This document shows, piece by piece, positions 48,113-60,889 of a DNA stretch of 64,000 nt. Under the pieces are notes generated by a model that was not told the origin of the DNA, did not search any database, and saw only the letters and a program-made list of their open reading frames with translations. Made by a program: the position numbers and the translations under genes. Source of the DNA: Aldrovandia affinis. Lineage: Eukaryota; Chordata; Actinopteri; Notacanthiformes; Halosauridae. The DNA lies in assembly GCA_029706075.1 (NCBI GenBank), contig JAINUG010000074.1, forward strand, positions 342,001-406,000, in the 5' to 3' direction. Within the stretch, counting starts at the first letter, position 1. The number at the start of each line of letters is the position of its first letter.

Positions 48113-48259
48113 GGCCAGCCCACTTCACTACACCTCCCCCATTCCACCACAGTCCTTCCACACTCCGTTACCCACAGTCGCCCCCCCACCACTGACAGAC
48201 TCGTTCCAACCCCAGCCTGGCGTCTGTCTCTGTGTAAGAGCCCCCCAACCACTACCACC

Positions 48260-48328
48260 AACCACACACACATACACTGTAATGCACAATCAGTTCAGAA
48301 ACACACACAGCACTCACAAACACAACAC

Positions 48329-48367
<39 letters not shown>

Positions 48368-48725
48368 AAGCACACACACACACTGTAATTCACAAACATT
48401 TCAGAAACACACACAGCACTCAGAAATGCATACAAACTGTAACACACAAACACTTCAGAAACACACACAGCCCTCACAGATGCACAACACACATACATAC
48501 ACACAAGCACACACTATAACACGCAAACACTTCAGAAACACACACAGCCCTCACAGATGCACAACACACATACATACACACAAGCACACACTATAACACA
48601 CAAACAGTTAAGAAACAAAGCACTCACAAACACACAACACACACACACACACACACTCTGTAATACACAAGCAGTTAAGAAGCACACACAGCATTCATAA
48701 ACACATAATACACACACAGTGCACT
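48260..48725. repeat. CA-rich minisatellite with higher-order units
   Basis: Repeated blocks of the form CACTGTAATTCACAAACA - TTCAGAAACACACACAGC - CACTCACA recur at about 48276, 48381, 48437, 48511, 48591 and 48658. Two neighbouring units (about 48455-48528 and 48529-48602) are nearly identical over about 75 bp, which indicates recent tandem duplication. Confidence 0.85.
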
Positions 48726-49046
48726 TACATGCATTGACAACACTAACAACAACATGACTTATTACTTAATTATAAGTTACTCATACATGAACTTATTTGA
48801 TGTTTTGACAATCCAAAAAGGTTATCACAGGGTTCTGCAGAAAGAACATTTTCTGGGTGGTGGGGGTGCACTCAGTGTATTCAGGGTTAAGAGACTCATT
48901 TGGTTTTGGTTTGGCCCGCCATTTGAGATGGGTTATTTTTAAGGTTGGTGGATAAGGGAACGGCAACAAATCATACAACAGTAAGACGTGGTGTCCATGG
49001 AGACTCTGTCAGGGACAGCCAGACAGTTGCAGCTCATCAGATTACA
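48726..49046. other. Intergenic, no gene recognised
   Basis: No exon, RNA or mobile element recognised. Confidence 0.5.
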
Positions 49047-49140
49047 CCATAGACAGTATATTTAGTGGACTGAGCCAACCCTTTTCCCCCGCATTATGCG
49101 TTTTAAAGCAAACAGGGGGAAATGTATTTCTGGTTTCTAG
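49047..49140 (+). repeat. Dispersed repeat, copy 2 (see 4182-4287)
   Basis: CATAGACAGTATATTTAGTG, then a GCGTTTTAAAGCAAACA-like block and TGTATTTCTGG, in the same order as copy 1. The unit probably extends further right here. Confidence 0.5.
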
Positions 49141-50300
49141 CGCCATTTACCCGCAGGTGTGCGGTAAAATTTCGGTGTCTATCGAAATCAGTAAGAAAGA
49201 TGTAGCTAATAGTGAGAGCGCACGCTCGACAACTCTAGGACATTTGTACACCTCGCATAATATGTAAAATGCTGTGTTCGCTCCATTTGAAATTAATTTC
49301 AACAACTGGGGGGAAAAGGCTACCAATTCAATAACACCAACAAAAAATAAGACAGATTTCGCAACACTTCCCTGTAACCTTAAAGGTAAGGTAGCCAGAA
49401 GGTTTACTATCAATATTCCTAATGTATATGATGTTTCTTTTACATATCAAGGAGAAATACGTCACAAACAAAAATACGTCACTAGCTGAGCAAACCAAGG
49501 AAGTCGTTACATCACAAGGGTAAGAAAGAGCCAGCCACAGTCCCTCCGTAATGAGAATAGCTAACATTAAAGAATACATTAATTACATGTAATACACCTT
49601 ACATGAAAGATAGTTTTTTAACATTTTCAAATAAGCATGTGCTACCTGCCTACACCTGACCATTTCCATTTCATTTGTTTTATTACGAGCCCTTAGTTTA
49701 CTAACTGGTGCAGAAATTCCAAGGTAAGTTAGTTGGCTAGCTAACATGAACTAGATAGCAGCTATGCCTTTGATGCTCTGTATGTTAACATAACCTATAG
49801 GCTGTGACAGCTAGCCTAATTTACTACACTTGACATATTAGCAGCTGATTTAAAAATGATTGGAAATGAAGAACTCAATATCTATCTCATAGAGACCTCT
49901 CGTAATGTAATAATAGATATGACAACCGATTTATACACTGCTAGCAATTGCCACATTAGCAGCTATCCAGTAGCTGCACTTGTCTCTTAGCAGGTTAGCT
50001 GTGTTGGCAGCCTCTAATAGCTATAGCAAGCTAGCTTGGTTTGCAAATATAAGCTAAAAACACGTTTATTTATTTTAACTGAGTAACGTGTTTTCTGACT
50101 TTTAGAATGAATTGTGTGGCGTTTCCAACTCTTTTCTGAAGACTTTCCAAAATGCTTTTGTGTCATACGAAGCATGGATCCACAGGTAGTGTTTTTACCA
50201 TTCCTTTCGGTACTCACATAGAATTTTTCATCCCTCATCCTCACCATATAATATATGTTTACCACAGTAATGAACAAAGCATCAGGTTACCTAACTAGCT
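49141..50300. other. Intergenic, AT-rich with GCTAGCTAA-type low complexity
   Basis: Frames at 49147-49413 and 49328-49579 overlap without a domain. GCTAGC-type patches at 49733-49745 and 50028-50036. Confidence 0.5.
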
Positions 50301-50309
50301 ACAGTAGTT

Positions 50310-50462
50310 CTGTGGTTCTGTGTGGCTCGGTAGGTAGTGCATGGCGCTGACAACGCTTAGGGCCTGGGTTCATTTCCCACTGGGGCCACATATACTGAAA
50401 AAATTATGCATTTACTACTGTAAATTGCTTCGGATAAAAGTGTCTGCTAAACGGCATATATT
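50310..50462 (+). mobile_element. tRNA-derived SINE, plus orientation
   Basis: The same family as 31610-31757. The head has TGTGGCTCGGTAGGTAGTGC and a decayed B box GGTTCATTTCC, followed by CACTGGGGCCACATATACTG and the tail TGCTTCGGATAAAAGTGTCT. The two copies agree over their whole length. Confidence 0.85.
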
Positions 50463-51059
50463 AGTAGCCAGTTAGCACGCTATGTTACCAGATCAGATGG
50501 ATCCTGGGATTAATTCCATAAGTCCCACCCACATTTGAGCAATATGGCCATCCCTGAGCGGGATCAGAAATATCTCGGATAGATTTTTTAAATGTTGTCT
50601 GAACGTAGTGCATTGTGGGTATTTGAGTTGATATTGGCATGTGAGTTTAAAAAAGAAATATAAAGGTACATTTTCAATTATAAGTTTACATGTTTTAAAT
50701 AAATGACAGTTTTGGTAAAACATTTTCTTGCCACCTTACCTTTAACCACCCATCAAGTGATTCATTTCCATTTCACATGCACAAAAATGGGATAATGTAT
50801 TTTATCAAAATGATGCTTTCTCGTGACATGGTAAGTATCCCCACCTTCAGAAACGTTTGTATAACTTGTGTTTGTAAGGCGAGCTGAACTGGTCATCATT
50901 TTGACGAAAATTATGCTACTCACAACGAAAGATCCAGTTGGATAACACTGTGCAGCTACATTCTATCCAATTAGACAGAGACAATGTAATGCCTGCTTCG
51001 CTCAAAATCCCATAGCTTTACCCTTGGATTGCACCCAGTTTCTGTCACTCTGACATTCG

Positions 51060-51500
51060 GAGAGTGAACCGTGAGTGAACACTCTGCTGCGCGGCCGCTA
51101 ACGATCCGATTTAACAGGCCGGCGCAGCGCATTGCACCCCTCATTAGTGCACAGTGCCGAAAGCACACGTATAGATGTGCACTGTGTAAGAGAGCTGCAA
51201 GCCTCCTTCCTCGTTACACAGGCGACCGTCCCCTCCCGGCCCTACTTTCCCCCTCCTGCCACCGCCGTGTCTCTGTGTCTGAGTGTGCGGTGGAGGTGGA
51301 GGTGAAGGAGCCCGGCTCCTCCATGTGTTTCCAATTCCCCGCAGGCGGCGGATCCCCTCCTCGCTCGGCTTCCTCTGCAGGCGGCGGCGTGCGCGGCTCT
51401 GATGGCGGGGCTGCCTGACCGCGGAGCGGGGACCATCCTCAGCCCAATTACGCCCGGGGAGCGCGGTTTTTACCCCCACAGCTCCAGCACTACAAACCCC
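51060..51500 (+). promoter_or_regulatory. GC-rich, CpG-rich island between sp7 and the right-hand promoter
   Basis: Contains GCGCGGCCGC at 51090-51099, repeated GGCGGCGG-type runs at 51343-51386 and many CpGs, in an otherwise AT-rich region. An ATG at 51402 opens MAGLPDRGAGTILSPITPGE and stays open for 103 codons, but its second half is just a CACA repeat. A possible donor (CTCGA followed by GTGAGC near 51507) would truncate it at 35 residues. I do not recognise the protein. The island is most simply a promoter or enhancer of an unidentified transcript. Confidence 0.4.
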
Positions 51501-52146
51501 GCTCGAGTGAGCCTGCTCAGACACACACATGCACACACAAGACCACGCACACACGTGCACACGTGCACTCACACACATTACGCTCTCCGTCCCACTACAC
51601 GTCTGCCTCTGTGGTACCGGCACCTTCTTGTTCCCTGCGTTGCTTCACCTCTGCCTTCTGTGTTGTTTAACACACTGAGCTCTAACACACATTATTGGTC
51701 ACTTGGCTATTAAATGTATCCATTCAGGGGCGAGGTGATCTGGTCTGGCCCATTTGGTGCCTCAGTGAAGTCTTTTGGTGTACATGATAGATGAATGAAA
51801 ATGAATAAATCCCTCAGTCATGAAAGTAAAAAAAAAAGGTTACTAGTATCCCGTCAGCATTGATGAATTGTACATGCTGAAAACCTCTATCCCCTTTTTA
51901 TTTTCTCAAGCATTGATCCCTCCACCTCAGGCTAAACTGCTCCCATGTGTCAGTGAGGCCAGGGACATCCTGCTCTGGTGATAAAACACTCTATGGTTGA
52001 GAGTATACCCAGGAATGGAGCCCAAATATGTGCTTGTCTTGTGGAAAATTGATCTACACTGGTATAGCTGATGGAGCGGGAGGAGGGGGATTACTGACAA
52101 AAGGGCATAGTTTAGTATCCCAAGACTGAGTAAACATTTAAAAGAA
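51501..52146. other. Intergenic, begins with CA-rich repeat
   Basis: CACACATGCAC-type repeat at 51519-51575, then unremarkable sequence. Confidence 0.5.
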
Positions 52147-52268
52147 TGTGTGTGTGCGCGCGTGTGCGTGCATGTTTGTATGTGAGCACACGCATGCACA
52201 TAAGTTTGTATGCATGTGCACGTATCCACGTAAGTCTATGTAAACTGTGTATGTGTGTGTGATTGTAT

Positions 52269-52304
<36 letters not shown>

Positions 52305-52305
52305 A
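52147..52305. repeat. TG-rich tract with (GT)n core
   Basis: Mixed TGTGCG/TGTATG steps, then about 18 uninterrupted GT units at 52269-52303. Confidence 0.93.
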
Positions 52306-55368
<3,063 letters not shown>

Positions 55369-55466
55369 TAGGAGTGCTGATCTAGAATCAAGTTTCCCCC
55401 TGTCCACATCCTAACCTCATCCATTATGAGCTAAAACGGCAAACTTATCCTAGATCAGTACTCCTC
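55369..55466. mobile_element. Short MITE with inverted termini (98 bp)
   Basis: TAGGAGTGCTGATCTAGAAT at the left end pairs with TCCTAGATCAGTACTCCT at the right end, with two mismatches. This fold-back type (GGAGTGCTGATCTAGGATCA) is abundant in several fish genomes. Confidence 0.7.
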
Positions 55467-55776
55467 CAGAGACATTTGAAGTCATTTCCACAGACACAGT
55501 GTATAGTGGCAGGTCAACGCAGAGACACAGCGGTGGTAGCAGGTGGGGGGAGTAGGGCTGGGAGGGGACACTCATCGCTGTAACAAGGAGATATGACAAC
55601 TCCATTATATGGTGCACATGTATATCTAAATCTACAGGGTCTCCATCATTCTCAATATGTGGAGTGGAAGAAGGCAAGCGGCCACCATGCAGGGCCTCTT
55701 CACTGGGAACACATTGAGAGTCTCATTACTTCACTACAACTTATGAATCAAGTACCGAAGATAGTTCCGAAGTACA

Positions 55777-56022
55777 TGAAGATAGTTCCGGTATCTATCT
55801 AGCTGTCACTAAGCTTTGGATCCCTAAACCACCCCTATATTCTTGTACATGCACTGGCGTGGAGTGGTTTATGTCTCTTATATCATGGCTAGCATTAAAA
55901 TACATGTGCATTTTTAAAATAAAATGTCATTTTAAATATTCTTTATAAACATCATAACATACAGATCTACCACGTGAAGATAGTTCCGGTATCTTATCTA
56001 GCATTGACTAAGCTTTGGATCC
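55777..56022. repeat. Direct duplication of a 47-bp block
   Basis: TGAAGATAGTTCCGGTATCT and the following TATCTAGC...AAGCTTTGGATCC at 55777-55823 recur at 55975-56022 with a few changes. A third partial copy (CGAAGATAGTTCCGAAG) is at 55756-55772. Confidence 0.9.
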
Positions 56023-56439
56023 TAGCTAGTGCTGGCTACTTCGCATTTAGATCGCAAGCAAAGACATTAGGAATAGACATAGGAAGCTAGCTAGCTAGCT
56101 ACACAAGTCCGCGTTATGGAGGGGGTGCTTTTTATGGCAAGTGCAGAACCAGCCCTGGGCCAGTACATGTTACCTGTGTGAGTTTGGTGGATGTGAGACA
56201 TTCCTAGTCAAAGTTAGGAGGGGGAGCATTTTATGGCAAGCTCTAAACCAGCACTTGTATCCATTGGCCATTGTAGTTAATGGTGCATGTAAAACCTAAA
56301 TATCTTATTTGGAATATTACCCTAACCAGGATAATGACCATTATTTGGAATAATGTGTGCACGTAAATGAGTGAGGTTACACAAACCCTGTAATGGATGG
56401 AGCTACAATTAGTTATTAATCACTGATTTGTCAGTCACT
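56023..56439. other. Intergenic
   Basis: GCTAGCTAGCTAGCTAC at 56088-56101. No gene recognised. Confidence 0.5.
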
Positions 56440-58200
56440 GACTTTCACCATCAGGTCCGGCGTCAGGCAGGGATACCCTCGCACACACCCCTCCTGTACG
56501 CCATTTACCTTGAGCCGTTCCTCCAAGCCGTACGGCAGAACTGAGACATCAGTGGCTACCCACTGCCGGCTGCCCACGGAGAGTGGCTTGGGGTCATAGT
56601 GTACATGGATGACATTACCATCGTCGGTACAGATAGTCACTCCATCGCCACTGCCACCAAGGTGGTGGAGGACTTCTGTGCAGCCACGGGCACCCTGGTC
56701 AACCATTAGCTCTTCCTTTCGCCATTCTGGCATGAGACACTAACCTGTTTCTTGCCTGTGCGCAGAGACAACATCAAACTCCTGGAGGTCACCTTCCAGT
56801 CCAACGGGAGGGGGAGCCAGGGCTGGGAGGAGGCCCTCCACCATGTCCAGAAACAAATTGGGAGCTGGAGCGCACAGCTGCTCAAAAGGATGGGTAGGAT
56901 CCTGGTCCTGGTTAATAGTCCTCCCCACCCTATTTTACATTGGCTGGGTCTTCCCCCAGACAGAACCACTAGTGAAACCATCACTAGGATAGCATTCCGT
57001 TTCGTCTGGGGGAGTAGCATGGAAAGGCTGGGGTGGACAACCCTCTTGAAGGAGGAGGAGAAAGGGGGCAGGGGGGTCCCAGGCATAACAAACATCAAAC
57101 TGGCTCAGGGTCTGGCCACGCCGGTCCAGAATACTCAAGAGAGAGGAGACGGCCTCTAGTACGCTAGCCAGGTACTATGCCACTCCCTTCCTGTGGACTG
57201 TGGGCCTGTGAGGGTGGACCTGGCAATGCCGTATAGCTGGGACCCCCATTATGTCTATAGAGCCCTGAGGGATTTTGCCTTCAGCATGGGATTAAAATTA
57301 AATAAATAAATAAAATTGACTAACCTTTTCCTTCCCAGTGTTACAGGTATGGTATGCAGCTGGCAACAACGATGTCTATCGCTGTATTACTGCACTGATC
57401 TCTTGCGCGAACTATGATTGTTCTTATCATGTATTAATGCACATCTTGTAAGTCGCTCTGGATAAGAGCGTCTGCTAACTGCTTAAAATGTCATGTAAAA
57501 TGTAAATGTGGGATTATCCAGGCCCAGGCTAACCTCATGGCCGTATAAGAACATTGTGTTTTATTTAAGAACAAAAGAGACCGTGTCTCTCCTGAGGGGT
57601 GGCCCAACCTAAACCCTAAACCCAACTCTGCACTCACAAAACATTTGGAAAAATGTCACTCATAAATCCCTCAATAACGAGCAGAAAGATTTGACATGGA
57701 TGTCTGCTCACGGGTGTCTCCCCACCAGGCAATTTATGTTTAGATTGCACTTGGCCCTTACAGAGAGCTGCCCCCACTTCTTCACCGATTCAAAACACGT
57801 ATGCCATCTGTTCTGGGAGTGCTCCACGGCCAGATGAGTCTGGGGCCTTGTTGTTTCCTCTGCCTCCCTTAGCAGGCCCTTGCAGAGATGAGGCTGAAGG
57901 CATCCTCTATGGTCCCCCTGAAGGCTGCGACACCCCCAGACTACCAGCACCAACAGAGGATCATCAACACCACTAAGCAGGTCCTGTGGGAGGCAAGGAG
58001 CATCAAGGTCTACCAAAAACGAACTGTGGCCCTGGCCACAAAACCTCCTCCAAGGGAGAATTTTAGTGGACTTCCTAAAATATGAAAGAAAGCCGAAAAA
58101 GAGAAGTGGGGGGTGAGCCACTGGAAAGACCTGATTATCTAGCTCACGTCCCTGAGAGGAGGAGCGTGCTTCTACGGCCCAGAGAGCTCGAGTGCTGAGA
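56440..58200 (+). pseudogene. Tx1/L1-like LINE reverse transcriptase relic, with nested insertion
   Basis: The plus strand translates as SGVRQGYPL, PLLYAIYLEPFLQAVRQ, then a DISGYPLP block and the catalytic box VYMDDITIVGTD (about 56606-56641), then NIKLLEVTFQSNGRGSQGWE and downstream IGSWSAQLLKRMGRILVLVN. The VRQGxPL...YxxYLEPF pattern is that of Tx1/L1-clade fish LINEs. There are stop codons (after AVRQN, VNH and GDGL). The sequence then continues as a degraded C-terminal part including a HVCHLFWECSTA zinc-knuckle-like block near 57796-57831. Bases about 57290-57520 are a separate insertion. Confidence 0.8.
57290..57520 (-). mobile_element. SINE-type insertion nested in the LINE relic
   Basis: Starts with an (AAAT)n-like A-rich stretch at 57293-57316. 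On the plus strand the reverse-orientation tail reads CATCTTGTAAGTCGCTCTGG then ATAAGAGCGTCTGCTAAC at 57444-57480, the same tail as at 8838 and 38655 but inverted. LINE-like translation resumes after it. Confidence 0.6.
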
Positions 58201-60170
58201 CCCATTACTGCTGAAGGCAAAACATTTCAATTTGATGCATCTTCAAAAAATACATTAAGGGACATGACCGAGAACAATACTGTGGAAATTCTGTGCTGTA
58301 ATATAACACCGAAACTGCTGTTACCAACCAGAACCTTCTGTAGGAGCAGAGACGATGGAAGGAACGTAGGAGCTGAGTATCTGGTGAGTCTTGAGAATCT
58401 GTGGTTTTGTTCTCCTCAGGAAAACAATGATTGCTTCTAAATTAAACATTTCTCGGAAAGGTAACGTATTTCAAGTACATATTTCATCCAGGTCTGGTGG
58501 CTGGTTTTGGAGGACACACGTTCAAACCTGTGCCGGAATTGATGGGAGGCCAATTATGAATGTTAGAACATGATCACAAATAAAATAAAACATTCCCAAA
58601 TGTATTCCAATATAAGTTATCCTATATGCACAATATTGCAGTTACAAAACCAACACTTGAAATTCACCATTTGATATACTGTACAAAATATATAATTACA
58701 TTGATGAAGAGATCCTTATTAAGATGGAATAGAGATCTTCAAAGGATTCTTTACTGGCTATGCCACAACATTTGATGGTAATAATGCTAATATGTTGTTA
58801 TAGAAATGGTAAAATAGAAAAGGGAGGAAAGGGTTTAAGGGCGTTACACAATGTTGTGTGTCCTTGGAATAACCCTCATCCCCCTCCTTCCATATTTTTG
58901 CATGGCCTGTATACTGTAGCACAGAAATTGAGGGCTGAGATGTATTATGTGTTTGTAAGCCCTAATACAGCCCTTTCGAATGGCACCCTTGTGCTGTCGA
59001 GTCACGTTGTGAGAGATCGTACCGATACAGAGACATGAGCGGCTGTCACTGCAGCAGATGCTTTTCTTTCTGCTGCTGCACTTTTTCACTGTGGGTTTCC
59101 ATCACGAATGAGGAGCTTCTGAAATCGTGCAGCCTCTCTGTTTTTGTTCTTCCTCGAAAGTGTGTGGGCTTCCTGTGCACTTATCATCCTCATAAATTAT
59201 AATAGCCTGACGTGGTCCATCTAGCTAGAACATTGCCAGGCTGAATTGATGCAAAATAAACTGATGCATTGCACCAATGTATGTATATTTTTATATGTCG
59301 TACATGTAATTATTTTGCTGCTTATTATTTTTCCCTGATTAGACCTTGACTGGGGTTAGTTGAGTATGATACGCTTGTCTGTTTCTTACAACTGAGCAAT
59401 ATAATGAGACAAGGATCAATTGCTACACAAATTGACATCTAGTGTGGGTGTACAATACATATGTATAAAACACTATAGGTACAACATAAACATATATTAG
59501 TTTATAATAAAATGTTTACTGTTACCAGACAAGGGTAAAATTGTTATTGGAAATATTTTAACCCTTCAGTCACAAGTCAAATTTCTACAGATTACAACCA
59601 TTTTAAAAGAAACATCTATTTTCACCAATACTATTTCATTATTTCAATATTCTTTCATATGATTGTATATTTTGCTTAGTTATATGTTTCGTTTGAGATT
59701 CTCAGGGATCTGCAGTAGGCCTAGTGATTTCTAATTTTAAGTGATTTCTTTTCTAAGTGATTTCCAGCATCTAAATGATTTAATATAATTACTCAACCCA
59801 GGTCTGACTGTTACCACCCACTCCAATAACATAAAACCAAAAAAAGTATTATTTATTCTTTGATAATACATGGAATAAATGAACAATGTGGACAACACAA
59901 TGTATGTACTGTATTATAATTATCATTATTATTACCCTGAGGTTATGTATGGCACGATGAATATCTCCCTTAAATTCGTATAGCACAGTGGTCTAACATA
60001 TCTGTTCTTTATGCATGATTAAAAACATCGCACATTTAATCAATGTTTTTGTAAATTAATGTTTTGACCCAAATAATCTTAATGAGAATACAACAATAAG
60101 GTAGCCTATAGACTTATTTATTTATTTGGGCTTTAGTCTAGAAATTATGAATTATTGAGACAGAGGTCTA
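58201..60170. other. AT-rich intergenic DNA
   Basis: No exon or known mobile element. Short frames at 58192-58573 and 58760-59089 lack domains. Confidence 0.5.
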
Positions 60171-60175
60171 TCGGT

Positions 60176-60420
60176 CTGTGACGCGATTAAACCGAGTTGA
60201 GAGGCGGGGCTGGCCTAGATTCTTACGTCGATGCGGGAACTGATGGGATGGATTTTTTATTCAACGTAAACTCAACGGATTTGAATCTGATTGAATTTGT
60301 TGTGTCACGTGCAGTGCATCCACCAATCATAGTGGAATACGTTTGTTTTTTTCTATAGAAAAAATGCCCGATGTTCCCGCCCAGAACTGTGGCTCTCTCC
60401 TCTTGATACGCAAATGAGTT
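60176..60420 (+). promoter_or_regulatory. Promoter-like region for a rightward gene (possibly sp1)
   Basis: GC box GAGGCGGGGC (60200-60209), TTACGTCG CRE-like (60223-60230), E2F-like GCGGGAA (60233-60239) and TTCCCGCC (60374-60381), E-box TCACGTG (60305-60311), CCAAT (60322-60326) and an octamer-like CGCAAATGAG at 60409-60418 lie within about 240 bp. Such a mix is typical of a TATA-less housekeeping promoter. In human, SP7 and SP1 are transcribed away from each other about 35 kb apart; here sp7 exon 1 and this promoter diverge at 38 kb, which suggests sp1. No coding match supports that identity. Confidence 0.5.
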
Positions 60421-60889
60421 GTGTCGACAGCGTGACTGCAGGGAGTAGAAATGAGAGGGAAATAATTTGGGAAGAATCCTTTGATTTAAATAAAATGGAG
60501 TAAAAACAGATTAATGGACCAGGCAACATCGGAAATAACCATCCAAACTCCCAGGATCGAAGGTTGTGGAGGGCATCGAATTCATAACATATCGCAAGCT
60601 AAATCTCATCCTCCTCCTGTCACATTTCCAATTTCCATTGGTATCCAGGCAGTAGCAACATTGCATAATTTAGCCAAATCCTAATATATTTTGCCCAAAG
60701 CAGGGGACATCAGCATTTGGCTGGCTAGCTAACTATGTATGCAATGTTAAATTTATACGCGTAAATGGAAATGGGTTCTGTAGTGTATTACAGGGTAAGC
60801 GAATTCTACACAGTACGCATTGCCTAGTTCTCCCATCCTTGTTGGAATGGCATTGTGGCGAACGACAGCATTCATCTGCTTACAATGGG
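60421..60889 (+). other. Candidate first exon(s), with short uORF-like frames and donor sites
   Basis: Two short frames: 60414-60503 (29 residues, MSCVDSVTAG...) and 60514-60684 (56 residues, MDQATSEITI...). Neither is recognised; they may be upstream ORFs. Donor-like CAGG/GTAAGC at 60795 and ATGGG/GTGAGT at 60890 both point right. If the second is used, the exon ends two bases after an ATG, leaving a split second codon. The following exon would lie further right or outside the window. Confidence 0.35.

Noticed and set aside
48260..48725. Regularly spaced repeats resembling a CRISPR array
   Set aside because: Spacers are themselves CA repeats, the unit length varies and the genome is a vertebrate; it is a minisatellite.
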